Shown here in pieces: positions 42,426 through 50,945 of a DNA stretch of 64,000 bases. How positions within the stretch are numbered: position 1 is the stretch's first letter; each line of letters opens with the position of its first letter. The notes beneath the pieces were generated by a model, which was not told the origin of the DNA, made no database searches, and saw only the letters and a program-made list of their open reading frames with translations. A program made the position numbers and the translations under genes. This DNA is from Streptomyces sp. MspMP-M5 (lineage in GTDB: Bacteria; Actinomycetota; Actinomycetes; Streptomycetales; Streptomycetaceae): NCBI RefSeq assembly GCF_000373585.1, contig NZ_KB891962.1, positions 62,001 through 126,000 on the forward strand, written 5' to 3'.

Positions 42426-42655
42426 GCGGCGACTTTGCCGTCGATGGCCGCCACCAGCTGTCCCACCGTGTCGCGCGAGGTCAGCGACACCTCTTCCAGA
42501 TCGACGTCCAACCGCTCCTCGATGAGCACCCGGAGCTCTTCCAGGGCGAGGGAATCCAGCCGCAGGTTGCGCAGCGGGGTGTCCGCGTCCACCTCGCCGC
42601 GCGCGACCCCGAACCGTTCCTCCAGCAAGGTGTTGACAACTTCTGCCGCATTCAC
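42422..42655 (-). CDS. Acyl carrier protein
   Basis: A 77-residue ACP; the phosphopantetheine attachment site is the Ser of LRLDSLALEEL near residue 36, followed by the acidic recognition helix. GTG at 42655 follows GGAGGAG; longer in-frame starts are not supported. First gene of the ACP-KS-hydrolase operon. The 295 bases upstream (42656-42950) hold no gene; TATAAA near 42751 on the minus strand is a possible -10. Confidence 0.92.
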   Translation of the reverse strand: MNAAEVVNTLLEERFGVARGEVDADTPLRNLRLDSLALEELRVLIEERLDVDLEEVSLTSRDTVGQLVAAIDGKVAA

Positions 42656-42950
42656 GTGGCGCTCCTCCGCTGTTCGTAGGCGATGCCGCCAACCGCGTCC
42701 TGGGCGGGATTCAGCCGGTCGCCCCGGCTGGTTTGGCCACCCTTTATACGCCTTTGTCCCGGCTGCTCCCCAACCGTGGTAGCTCAAAGGGGTGATGGGC
42801 GCGCCGGAGCGGGGGAGGGGCTCCCTTCGGGGCGGCGCGGTGCCGCGGGAGGCAGCTCGCTGTCTAACGCCCGAAGGCGCGGCGAGGTACGGGTCGGACG
42901 CCCACGGGTGCGAGGCGATCTCTGCGACGCGCCCGCCCGGTGGCGACTCC

Positions 42951-43403
42951 TCAGGCTTCGTCGAGCGCGCTGGTGACCCGCCCCAACAGGCCGCGCAGGG
43001 TACGGAGTTCTTCGACGGTGAGCCCGGTGGCGGCCAGCATCCGGCGGGGGACCGGCAGCGCCCGCTCCCGCAGCTCCGCGCCGGCCCCGGTGAGCCGGAT
43101 GATCACCGACCGTTCGTCCTCGGGGCTGCGCTCCCGGTGCACGAGGCCCGCGGTCTCCAGCCGCTTCAGCAGCGGCGAGAGCGTGCCGGAATCCAGCCGC
43201 AGCCGCTCGCCGATGCGCTTCACCGGCTCCGGCCCGTGCTCCCACAGCACCAGCATGACCAGGTACTGGGGGTAGGTCAGGCCCAGCTCCTTGAGGGCGT
43301 CCCGGTAGACGTTCCCGAACGCCCGCGAGGCGGCGTGCAGCGAGAAGCAGACCTGGTGGTCGAGGCGGAGCAGTTCGGCGTCGGAAACCGATGGGGTGGT
43401 CAT
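42951..43403 (-). CDS. ohrR: OhrR-type MarR regulator
   Basis: A 150-residue MarR repressor sensing organic hydroperoxide. The reactive Cys19 lies in LDHQVCFSLHAASRAFGN, followed by TYPQYLVMLVLWEHGP; the winged helix includes RIGERLRLDSGTLSPLLKRL and SPEDERSVIIRLT. TACCCT ends six bases before the ATG, so it is probably leaderless. Divergent from ohr, with two palindromes between them; oxidation of Cys19 is expected to release it and induce both genes. Confidence 0.94.
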   Translation of the reverse strand: MTTPSVSDAELLRLDHQVCFSLHAASRAFGNVYRDALKELGLTYPQYLVMLVLWEHGPEPVKRIGERLRLDSGTLSPLLKRLETAGLVHRERSPEDERSVIIRLTGAGAELRERALPVPRRMLAATGLTVEELRTLRGLLGRVTSALDEA

Positions 43404-43434
43404 GGGCCCAGGGTAACGCGCCCGGTCAATTTAG

Positions 43435-43459
43435 TTGCGCACAATCTACTTGCATGCAA
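43435..43459. promoter_or_regulatory. Twin OhrR operators
   Basis: TTGCGCACAA (43435-43444, 8 of 10 positions symmetric) and TTGCATGCAA (43450-43459, perfect) are spaced 15 bases centre to centre between the divergent ohrR and ohr genes. A similarly spaced degenerate third half-site (TTACGTGCGA) follows. Confidence 0.7.
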
Positions 43460-43581
43460 CTCAATTACGTGCGACTCTGATGGCGGGCCGGGTCCTCCGG
43501 TCGGCCCGCCCCGGCTTCGGCCGCCGGCCGCCGGTCTCCACGACCCGCCCCGTCCACCACACCCAATCGAAGGGACCCCTC

Positions 43582-43992
43582 ATGGACGCGCTGTACACCG
43601 CCGCCGCCACCGCCAACGGCCGCGAGGGCCGGGCCGTCAGCTCGGACGGCCGGCTCGACCTCGCCCTGGCCCTGCCCCCGGCCCTCGGCGGCGACGGCAA
43701 CGGCACCAACCCGGAACAGCTCTTCGCCGCCGGATACGCCGCCTGCTTCGCCAGCGCCATGGCCAACGTCGGCCGCCAGATGAAGCTCGACACCAAGGAC
43801 GTCTCGGTCACCGCCGAGGTCTCGATCGGCAAGGACGACACCGGCTTCGGCCTCGCCGTCGTGATGCGGGTCGAGCTCCCGGACGTCCTGGCGGGCGAGA
43901 CCGGACGGCGGCTCGTCGAGGCCACGCACCAGTACTGCCCCTACTCGAAGGCCACGCGCGGCAACATCGACGTCGAGCTGGTCATCGAGTAG
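43582..43992 (+). CDS. ohrA: Organic hydroperoxide resistance protein
   Basis: A 136-residue Ohr peroxidase that reduces organic hydroperoxides with a reactive Cys pair. The two Cys are in LFAAGYAACFASAM and THQYCPYSKATRGN; the N-terminal YTAAATANGREGRA and NPEQLFAAGY are family-typical. AAGGGA precedes the ATG. Divergent partner of OhrR and controlled through the operators at 43435-43459. Confidence 0.96.
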   Translation: MDALYTAAATANGREGRAVSSDGRLDLALALPPALGGDGNGTNPEQLFAAGYAACFASAMANVGRQMKLDTKDVSVTAEVSIGKDDTGFGLAVVMRVELPDVLAGETGRRLVEATHQYCPYSKATRGNIDVELVIE

Positions 43993-44254
43993 CGGGCGGC
44001 AGGGGGGCGGGCGAGGGGGCAGGTCCGAGGGGAGTGGGCCGGGGGAGTGGGGTGGCGCGGGGTGGCTCGCCGGCGGCGACGCGAGTGCGATGCGGGCGCG
44101 ATGCGGGGGTGACGGGGGCGATGCGATGGCGGTGCGGGCGAGGGCGGCGGCATTCGGTGGCGAGCCTCCCTGCGACGCCGGGAGGCGGAACGGGTTTCGC
44201 CAGGGCACAGGACACCATCCGGGCATTTGCCGCACTCCGGTGCAAACATGATGT

Positions 44255-45556
44255 ATGCCCTTTCGACGGCTGACGCGCCTGCTCCAACGGCCGGATCCGA
44301 GCCACGCCCTCCTGCTGATCCCGGTCGGACTGATCGTCGCGGTCTACGTGATCGACGTCCTCACCCCGCCGGACATCCACCTCGGCCCGCTCCTGGTCGC
44401 CGCCCCCGCCCTCACCGCCGCCCTGGCCGGCCCAGGCCCCACCGCGCTGATCGGCGTGCTGGCGGTCGCCGCCCAGGTGAGCATCGGCATCGCCCGCAAC
44501 GCCCTGTTCACCGAGAACCTCGCTGCGCAGATCGGTGCGTTGATCGTGGTGGCCGGCCTGGTCTTCGTCTACACCGTCGTCCGGGAACGCAACGAACGCC
44601 GCCTCTCCCGCAGCCGCTCCATCGCCGCCGTCGCCCAACAAGTCCTCCTCCGCCCCCTTCCCACCCACACCGCCGACCTCGAAATCGCCTCCCTCTACCT
44701 CCCCGCCGAAGAAGAAGCCGAAATGGGCGGCGACCTCTACGCCGCCGCCCGCACCACCGCCAGCACCCGCCTGATCATCGGCGACGTCCGCGGCAAAGGA
44801 CTCCCCGCCTACAGTCACGCCGCCCTCATCCTCGGCGCCTTCCGCGCCGTCGCCCACCGTCAGGCGACCCTCCCCCGCCTCACCCGCCACCTCGACGGCG
44901 CCCTCCGCTGGGACACCACCCAATGGCACACCACCACCCACACCCGCACTGATGCCGACACCGACAACGGCGCCGGCGGCGAGGGGCGCCCCCACGCCGA
45001 CGCAGATGGCGGGGTGGGGGCCGATGCCGGTGCCGATGGGGACAGCGGGGAGAACTTCGCTACCGCCACCGTTCTTGACATCCCCGACCGACGCAACGAA
45101 CTCACCACGATCAACTGCGGACACCCACCCGCCCTCCTCCTCCGCAACGGCCAAGCCCACCCCCTCACCCCCCTCCACACCGCCCTCCCCCTCGGCCTCG
45201 GCAACCTCGCCACCCCGCCCCAGTACCCCACCCAGACCTTCCCCTTCCACCCCGGCGACCTCCTGCTCCTCTACACCGACGGCGTCACCGAAGCCCGCAA
45301 CCCCCACGGCACCTTCTATCCCCTCGCCCAACGCGCCTCCGCCTGGACGCACCACACCCCCCACCACACCCTCCAGCAACTCCGCAACGACCTCCTCGCC
45401 CACACCCACGGCCGCCTCACCGACGACGCCGCAGCCATCGCCATCCGACGACTCCCGCCCCACGACGCCGCCCGCCACCACCCGGACGCGGCGGACGACA
45501 CCTCGCAGGAATCGGTGGACGACACCGCGCAGGCGTCTGCGGACGGCACCTCGTAG
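44255..45556 (+). CDS. Membrane-bound PP2C/SpoIIE-type phosphatase
   Basis: A 433-residue Ser/Thr phosphatase of the kind that acts on anti-anti-sigma factors. About four hydrophobic helices in residues 18-112, then the catalytic domain: LEIASLYLPAEEEAEMGGDL (metal Asp), LIIGDVRGKGLPAY (metal Asp), TTINCGHPPALLLRNG and LLLLYTDGVTEARNPHG. A low-complexity Asp/Gly/Ala insert of about 35 residues (TDADTDNGAGGEG onward) interrupts the domain near residue 240. C-terminal tail is acidic and repetitive. The 262 bases upstream are G-rich with no gene. Probably part of a stress or development sigma network; targets are not encoded nearby. Confidence 0.9.
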   Translation: MPFRRLTRLLQRPDPSHALLLIPVGLIVAVYVIDVLTPPDIHLGPLLVAAPALTAALAGPGPTALIGVLAVAAQVSIGIARNALFTENLAAQIGALIVVAGLVFVYTVVRERNERRLSRSRSIAAVAQQVLLRPLPTHTADLEIASLYLPAEEEAEMGGDLYAAARTTASTRLIIGDVRGKGLPAYSHAALILGAFRAVAHRQATLPRLTRHLDGALRWDTTQWHTTTHTRTDADTDNGAGGEGRPHADADGGVGADAGADGDSGENFATATVLDIPDRRNELTTINCGHPPALLLRNGQAHPLTPLHTALPLGLGNLATPPQYPTQTFPFHPGDLLLLYTDGVTEARNPHGTFYPLAQRASAWTHHTPHHTLQQLRNDLLAHTHGRLTDDAAAIAIRRLPPHDAARHHPDAADDTSQESVDDTAQASADGTS

Positions 45557-45830
45557 AGGTCCCGGGCATCGGCCGGGGCGACGGCCCGGGGCGGGCGCCA
45601 GCGATCATCGTCCCGAGCCGTCGGACCTCCTGCCCGGCATGAGATCCGTCACGCCCGAGCACCCGGCCGTTCCGCCCCGCCCCCGATATTCCGCCCATCC
45701 GGCGCCCTCCTGGGGCGCACATCCGGAGGGCCTCTCCGGCTGACGCTTCCTCAATCCTGTCGGGCTTGCTAAACACGTCCGATCGGGGGTACTCGTCCGA
45801 ATCGTCCGCGAGTGGTACAGGAAGCGCAGC

Positions 45831-46118
45831 ATGACCGACCACGCCAGCCCCTCCGGCCCCGGAGCCGACATATCCCGCGTCACCGGGCTCTCCGCCGACG
45901 GCACGCGCGGGACGTTCGAGTTCGACCTCACCGGTCACGAAGCCCGACGCCGGGCCGAGGTGCTCGCCGCGCTCGGCGACTCCTGGGACCCCGTCGCGGT
46001 GCTGGCCGACGAGGCGGCGGCCCAGCGGCTCCTCTACTCCGGCCTCGACGCCGACCAGCAGGCCCTCTACGCCCGACTGGTCGCCGACGGGGTGCTGCCG
46101 GCCGCCGAGCAGGGCTAG
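45831..46118 (+). CDS. Small DUF6400-like protein
   Basis: A 95-residue soluble protein with a helical C-terminus (ARRRAEVLAALGDSWDPVAV, YSGLDADQQALYARLVADGV). Such proteins occur widely in Streptomyces and I recall the label DUF6400. Function unknown. AGGAAG lies ten bases before the ATG. A second small gene, a zinc-ribbon protein, begins two bases after the stop, so they are probably co-translated. Confidence 0.75.
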   Translation: MTDHASPSGPGADISRVTGLSADGTRGTFEFDLTGHEARRRAEVLAALGDSWDPVAVLADEAAAQRLLYSGLDADQQALYARLVADGVLPAAEQG

Positions 46119-46120
46119 GC

Positions 46121-46345
46121 ATGCTGCCGATCGACCCCACCGCCGACATCGGCCGCCGCGCCTGGGTGCCGTGCCCCCGCTGCCAGGACGACCAGGACTG
46201 CGGCCCCTGCCGTGCCGGCCGCACCTGCAGCGTCCACTGGCGCTACCTGCTGTCCAACAAGGGCCCCCTGCTCCACCTCCAGTGCCCCACCTGCGCCCAC
46301 CTCTGGTCCTGGAACTCCGGCTTCGGCGCCGACGACCGCCCCTGA
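46121..46345 (+). CDS. Small zinc-ribbon protein
   Basis: A 74-residue protein with four Cys pairs: CPRC, CGPC, a lone Cys in RTCSVHW, and CPTC near the C-terminus, followed by WSWNSGFG. It likely binds one or two zinc ions. It starts two bases after the previous stop without its own strong ribosome-binding site, pointing to translational coupling. Function unknown; proteins of this type appear conserved in Streptomyces. Confidence 0.75.
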   Translation: MLPIDPTADIGRRAWVPCPRCQDDQDCGPCRAGRTCSVHWRYLLSNKGPLLHLQCPTCAHLWSWNSGFGADDRP

Positions 46346-46593
46346 TCCTCGGCGACGACTGCTCCGAGGCAGCCGCCTCGTCACGGGCTACCCGTCACCC
46401 TCTGCTCCGGGCTCCCGGCTCCCCGCGCAACTTCCCAGCGCCCCCGCCCGAACAGCGCTAGCGTGCGAGGCACGAGGTACCAGGCGTCAGGCACCAGGCA
46501 TCAGACGCGGAGCCCGGCCGGGCAACCCGCCCGGCCCTCGGGCCCAAACCTCCCGGCGCCCGCCGCACCTCCCCGTAGCCCACCGAGGAGCCG

Positions 46594-47478
46594 ATGCCGA
46601 CCATGGAGCCGCCCACCGCAACCGCACAGCGGGCACGATCGCTCTGGCTGATGACCGAGCCCCTGCACGCGGTCTGCTACTTCGACGACCGCTGCCGGGC
46701 CCTGGGCAAGGACCTCGGCCTCAGGGGCTTCTGGATGGGCTACTTCGCCGCCCGCACCGCGCCCCTCGGCGCCGTCGAACCCGCTGTGGCCACCGCCGTC
46801 CTGGGCGTCTTCGCCCCGGGTATGGTGGCCCGCGCGCTGCCCGCCGCGTGGAGCGTCGTCAGCCCCGCCCACGTCCTCGACGAACGCGGCACCCGCGCCG
46901 CCCACGCCCTCCGTACGCTCGCCCCGGACCTGGACCGCTCCGCCGCCGCACTGCTGCCCCGCCTCCAGACGCTCGTCGACGCCGCCGCCGACACCGCGCG
47001 CCCGCTCTTCGCCGCCAACCGCGCCCTGTGCGACCACGCCGACCCGGTGGAACGGCTGTGGCAACTCGCCACCGCGCTGAGGGAGTTCCGGGGCGAGGCC
47101 CATCTGGCCGTCCTCGCCGACCGGGAACTCGACGGCTGTGAGGCGCTGGTCCTCACCGCCGCCACCGGCCGGGTGCCCACGGACAGCATGCGCGAGGACC
47201 GCGGCTGGACCGAGGAGGAGTGGGCGGCCGCCGCGGACCGGCTCCGCTCCCGCGACCTCCTCGACGCCCAGGGCAACGCGACCGCGCCGGGACTCCACGA
47301 ACGCACCCACATCGAGCAGGAGACCGACCGCCTGGCCGCCCGGCTCCTCCGCCCCCTCGCCCCGACCGAGGCCGACGACCTGCTGGAGCTGCTGCACCCC
47401 GTCGTCCGCCACGTCCTCGCCGCCGACGTGCTGCCCTTCCCCAATCCCATCGGCCTGCCACATCCCGACACGCCGTAA
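46594..47478 (+). CDS. SCO6745-family protein
   Basis: A 294-residue cytoplasmic protein of the group labelled SCO6745 family. MTEPLHAVCYFDDRCRALGK and GLRGFWMGYFAARTAPLGAV near the N-terminus and TEEEWAAAADRLRSRDLLDA near residue 215 (winged-helix-like) are the recognisable stretches. GAGGAG precedes the ATG. Function unknown; a helix-turn-helix-like C-terminus suggests but does not prove DNA binding. Upstream (46460-46505) has an imperfect 13-base tandem repeat of ACCAGGCGTCAGG type. Confidence 0.8.
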   Translation: MPTMEPPTATAQRARSLWLMTEPLHAVCYFDDRCRALGKDLGLRGFWMGYFAARTAPLGAVEPAVATAVLGVFAPGMVARALPAAWSVVSPAHVLDERGTRAAHALRTLAPDLDRSAAALLPRLQTLVDAAADTARPLFAANRALCDHADPVERLWQLATALREFRGEAHLAVLADRELDGCEALVLTAATGRVPTDSMREDRGWTEEEWAAAADRLRSRDLLDAQGNATAPGLHERTHIEQETDRLAARLLRPLAPTEADDLLELLHPVVRHVLAADVLPFPNPIGLPHPDTP

Positions 47479-47640
47479 CGACATCCCAGACCGCGCCACC
47501 GAAGCATCCGGTATCACCTTTCCCCCGTCGGAACGTCCGGTACGAGCCGCCGACCCCCGGCACGTCCGGCTGATTCACAAGGTAACGCGCCGCACTGACA
47601 GCCGACTTCTCCCCCGCGAGGGGTACCCCCTGCGATACAG

Positions 47641-47673
47641 CGTGATTGTCGGCTTCGCTACGACGTGATTGTC
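47641..47673 (+). repeat. Direct repeat CGTGATTGTC upstream of 47755
   Basis: CGTGATTGTC at 47641-47650 and 47664-47673, 23 bases apart, about two helical turns, 80 bases upstream of the next gene's ATG. The spacing suggests a protein binding site; the area is less GC-rich than its surroundings. Confidence 0.4.
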
Positions 47674-47754
47674 ATTTGGTGGTCCGATGGGTGCTTTGGG
47701 GTGCTTTGCAGCGACAGATCGGATCACCTCCGACGGAAGCGGCGTTGTCTGAGT

Positions 47755-48585
47755 ATGGATCCGAGAGAATTGTGGGACCGCAACGCTGTACTGGCAGAAG
47801 CGTTTTGCCGTGGTGACGAACGTGTCCGGGAAGCGCAGGCCAGACTTGACGAGGCGCAGGCCGATCGCTCCCGTGTCCTGGCGGCGTTCGCGTTGACAGT
47901 GGGCAGTACGGGCGCGGTGGCCGGACTGTTCGGGCTCAATGAACGGGAAGTGCGGGTCGCCCGGCGCACGGTGGGCAAGGACGACGCCCGCGCCGTCGCC
48001 GAGGAGCTGCTGTCCTCCGCCCCGCGCATGCCGCCCAAGGAGCCGGAGGATCCGTCCCCGCCCTCCGATGCCTCTTCCGACCCTTCCTTCTTGGCCGGCA
48101 GTCGCCAGGCCGGTCCGCCGACCACCGGCGTCACACCGGAACAGAACTGGTCACCCGCCATGGACGCGGTTCTGATCGGCAGCTGGCAGACTGGCGTCGA
48201 CCTGAGGGAGCTGGCCGTGGAATTCGGCCTCGACCTCTCGCGCCTGATGGCGCGCGCCCAGCAGCTCTCCGCCCAAGGGCGCTTCTACCCCGGCCCCACC
48301 GAGACCTACGCGGGCCGTCACCGCCGCGGCGCCGGTGAGGGCCAGGAGTCCGAATACACCATCCCCGCCCAGCAGTCGGCGACATGGAACGGGGCGACCG
48401 CCCAGCACATGGCGTCCGGCTGGCACACGGGAGCCATGCCCCCCACCGAACCCGTTACCGATGTCTCCTCCTTCACCTCCGACTGGGACAGCGCCCTCGC
48501 CCCCTGGGGCTCGATCGCTCCCTCCCACGAGGACCCCGCAGCGGCATCCCACCAGCCATGGGCCCAATATCACCTCAGCTCCTGA
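47755..48585 (+). CDS. Hypothetical protein, possible DNA-binding
   Basis: A 276-residue protein with two helical regions: residues 1-85 (REAQARLDEAQADRSRVLAA and TGAVAGLFGLNEREVRVARR, helix-turn-helix-like) and residues 135-180 (MDAVLIGSWQTGVDLRELAV then FGLDLSRLMARAQQL, also HTH-like), joined by an acidic Pro/Ser linker; the last 80 residues are low-complexity. This double-HTH look is shared by Streptomyces proteins of unknown role. ATG at 47755 fits MDPRELWDRN; the ribosome-binding site is weak (GGAAG). Confidence 0.75.
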   Translation: MDPRELWDRNAVLAEAFCRGDERVREAQARLDEAQADRSRVLAAFALTVGSTGAVAGLFGLNEREVRVARRTVGKDDARAVAEELLSSAPRMPPKEPEDPSPPSDASSDPSFLAGSRQAGPPTTGVTPEQNWSPAMDAVLIGSWQTGVDLRELAVEFGLDLSRLMARAQQLSAQGRFYPGPTETYAGRHRRGAGEGQESEYTIPAQQSATWNGATAQHMASGWHTGAMPPTEPVTDVSSFTSDWDSALAPWGSIAPSHEDPAAASHQPWAQYHLSS

Positions 48586-48676
48586 AGACTCTCCCACGGA
48601 ATCAGTTGTCACGTAAGTCATTCGCAACGAATTCAGTGAACTATCTGGCCTGAATATTGTGAAGTCGTTACTCTGA

Positions 48677-48700
48677 CGGGCAGTCCCGCTGGGCTGCCCG
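48677..48700 (+). terminator. Possible terminator after 47755-48585
   Basis: CGGGCAG (48677-48683) and CTGCCCG (48694-48700) with a ten-base loop. It lies in a relatively AT-rich gap between two co-directional genes; it could also be a leader hairpin of the next gene. Confidence 0.45.
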
Positions 48701-48790
48701 CTCGCGTAAGCAGCCCCGCCTCCTGGCCCGTGCAGCGACCGATCCCGTAGCACGTCAGCCCCGAGCAGACAGGTAGACAGGCACACAGCC

Positions 48791-49480
48791 ATGACCACGT
48801 CCATACCCACCCCGGCCCGCACCCTGACCGAAACCGACCGCACCCGACACCGCCGGCTCCGCGAACAGGGCAGCCTCGACCGCGCCGAACTCGACGCCAT
48901 CCTGGCGGCCGGCTTCGTCTGCCACCTCGGAGTGACCGTCGACGGCACCGTACGCGTCGTCCCCACCGTCTACGGCTCGGACGGCACCACCCTCTACTTC
49001 CACGGGTCGGTCGCCAGCCGCAGCCTCGTCTCCTCCCCGGGCGCCGACGTCTGCGTGACCGTCACCCACGTCGACGGCCTCGTACTGGCCCGCTCGGTCT
49101 TCGAACACGGCGTCAACTACCGCAGCGCCATGATCTACGGCGTACCCCGCCCGGTCACCGACGACGCGGAGAAACTGGCCGGACTGCGCTGCCTCACCGA
49201 ACAGTCCGCCCCCGGCCAGTGGGACTACGCCCGACGGCCCAACCGCAAGGAACTGGCCGCCACCGCACTGCTCGCCCTCTCCCTCGACGAGGCATCGGTG
49301 AAGATCAGGACCGGCGCCCCGGACGACGGCGACGGCCCGGACGCCGAACTCGGCCTGTGGGCCGGCGTCCTGCCCCTCCACACCACATGGGGCACCCCGG
49401 AACCGGACCCCGTTCTGGACACGAAGACGCAGCTCCCGCCCCACATCGCGGCACGCGTGGGCACGCCCGCCTCGTCGTAG
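48791..49480 (+). CDS. Pyridoxamine-5'-phosphate oxidase-like FMN/F420-binding protein
   Basis: A 229-residue split-barrel flavin-binding protein. AELDAILAAGFVCHLGVTVD, RVVPTVYGSDGTTLYFHGSV and VCVTVTHVDGLVLARSVFEH are the barrel strands and cofactor region; the C-terminal part (LWAGVLPLHTTWG) resembles the family named after Pseudomonas and Mycobacterium Pyridox_ox_2 proteins. May reduce flavin or F420 substrates. No neighbours suggest the substrate. Confidence 0.85.
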   Translation: MTTSIPTPARTLTETDRTRHRRLREQGSLDRAELDAILAAGFVCHLGVTVDGTVRVVPTVYGSDGTTLYFHGSVASRSLVSSPGADVCVTVTHVDGLVLARSVFEHGVNYRSAMIYGVPRPVTDDAEKLAGLRCLTEQSAPGQWDYARRPNRKELAATALLALSLDEASVKIRTGAPDDGDGPDAELGLWAGVLPLHTTWGTPEPDPVLDTKTQLPPHIAARVGTPASS

Positions 49481-49654
49481 CCCTGCGGCCGATGGCCGTG
49501 GAGTCGTGAGCCGTGTAGCGGTAGCGGCATAGGGCCGCATTCGGGGATCGCTCCGGCCGGGACCGGTCCGACCGGCCGGGATCGGTCCGGCCCGTGAGTA
49601 CGTCGAGTACGTCGAGACGCCACCCCGGCGGCGCCGGCGACCCGTCCGTGACGA

Positions 49655-50356
49655 TCAACCCCCGCGCAGCGCCTTCCGCTTGCACCAGGCGAAGGCCACC
49701 GCCACCAGCCCGCTGACCGCGATGAAACCCATGGACAACAGGAACGCAGGCGACGTGGGAGCCGACGCCCGGGCGCCCGCCACCGCGTAGGCGGCCGTGT
49801 TGGGGACACTGCCCAGGGCCGTGGCCAACAGGAACGGGCACCAGCGCATACGGGACACGGCCGCGGCGTAGTTCGTGGCGGCGAACGGCAGCCCGGGGAA
49901 CATCCGGATCGCCAGCATCGAGCGGAACCCGTGATCGCTCAACTGCCGGTCGGCGGCGGCCAGCCAGCGGGCGCGCAGCAGCGGCCGCAGCGCGTCCTGC
50001 CCGAGCAGCCGACCGAGCCCGAACGCCAACCCGGCCCCCAGCACTGTCCCGGCGAGCGTCGTGACCAGTCCCGACTGACTTCCGAAGAGCGCACCCGCGG
50101 CGAGGTTCAGGACCGGCCGTGGGACGAAGGCGGTGGTGCACACCCCGTAGGCGAGGGCGAAGACCACCAGCGCGGCCGGCCCCGTCAACTGGGCGGGCCA
50201 GCCGCCGGCCAGCAACCGCTGTGGATGCCACAGCAGCATCGCGGCCCCGGCGCAGGCCAGGAGCAGAAACAGCAGTGCCAGTCGCGACCAGGGGGAGAAC
50301 AACAGACGCGTACAGCGCGCGGCGAGGCCGTCGGGCGTTGCGGCGGGGGCGGGCAT
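49655..50356 (-). CDS. TVP38/TMEM64-family membrane protein
   Basis: A 233-residue polytopic membrane protein of the DedA/SNARE-associated type with about five hydrophobic segments. Family core: YGVCTTAFVPRPVLNLAAGA, GTVLGAGLAFGLGRLLG and RMFPGLPFAATNYAAAVSRM. Proteins of this superfamily are linked to lipid scrambling and membrane homeostasis. TACGCT (50368-50363) ends six bases before ATG 50356, supporting this start and a leaderless mRNA; an upstream in-frame ATG at 50422 is less likely. Confidence 0.88.
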   Translation of the reverse strand: MPAPAATPDGLAARCTRLLFSPWSRLALLFLLLACAGAAMLLWHPQRLLAGGWPAQLTGPAALVVFALAYGVCTTAFVPRPVLNLAAGALFGSQSGLVTTLAGTVLGAGLAFGLGRLLGQDALRPLLRARWLAAADRQLSDHGFRSMLAIRMFPGLPFAATNYAAAVSRMRWCPFLLATALGSVPNTAAYAVAGARASAPTSPAFLLSMGFIAVSGLVAVAFAWCKRKALRGG

Positions 50357-50482
50357 CCGGGGAGCGTATCCGACGCGCGCGGCGCACCGCCGGAATCCGG
50401 GCCGCGGCACGGCGATCGACACAGCGAATCGCGCCCCGTCTGGCCGCCGGGTCGAGGTCGATATGAAGGGGCAGGATCGGCA

Positions 50483-50530
50483 GGGCCGATGGGCCGATGG
50501 GCCGATGGGCCGATGGGCCGATGGGCCGAC
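50483..50530 (+). repeat. Six tandem GGGCCGAT octamers
   Basis: Period-8 repeat GGGCCGAT from 50483 to 50530 (last copy ends GAC). It lies upstream of the TVP38 gene on the other strand and within the 670-bp gap 50357-51026. Confidence 0.9.
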
Positions 50531-50541
50531 GGGGGCGACGG

Positions 50542-50583
50542 CTGTCGCCCCGCGCCTGTTGCCCCGCGCCTGTTGCCCCGCGT
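50542..50583 (+). repeat. Three tandem 14-bp repeats
   Basis: CTGTTGCCCCGCGC-type units at 50542-50555, 50556-50569 and 50570-50583, directly after the octamer array. No coding function is apparent. Confidence 0.85.
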
Positions 50584-50668
50584 CTGTTGATCGTTGGGCC
50601 CGCTTGTGTCAGCCCCCAGGGCCGTAAATCGTTCGACGCCGGAACAACGTCCCGGCACCATATGACGC

Positions 50669-50860
50669 ATGTTCCGGCACGCCTTCCTTCCGATGCCGTC
50701 CGCGGTCGCACCGACCGTCGCGGACGCGCCGAAGGCTGCCGCCGGACTCCTCACCGCAGCCCCGGCGATCGACGTGGCCGTCACCGCCGCCGCAGCCACC
50801 ACTGCTCCCGTCGCCGCAGCCGTCCAGGCCGCCGTCGCGGCAGGCGGCGCACGAAGCTGA
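50669..50860 (+). CDS. Doubtful small Ala-rich ORF
   Basis: 63 codons with high third-position GC, encoding an Ala/Val/Pro-rich peptide after [12 protein letters not shown]. No ribosome-binding site or clear promoter and no recognised homology. It may be real because codon bias is good, or may be chance in this GC-rich gap. Confidence 0.3.
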   Translation: MFRHAFLPMPSAVAPTVADAPKAAAGLLTAAPAIDVAVTAAAATTAPVAAAVQAAVAAGGARS

Positions 50861-50945
50861 CCCTCTCCGGATCGTCCGGCGGACCCCGCAGGGGGAGGGT
50901 CGGAGCGGGCCAGGGGTCCCCACGGCGCCACATCGCCGTCGTCAC

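Noticed and set aside
43993-44254. Repeated GCGATGCGGGC-type units as a functional array
   Set aside because: Copies are short and degenerate and look like compositional G/C-rich drift.
50483-50583. CRISPR-like array
   Set aside because: The repeats are contiguous 8- and 14-bp tandem units with no spacers.
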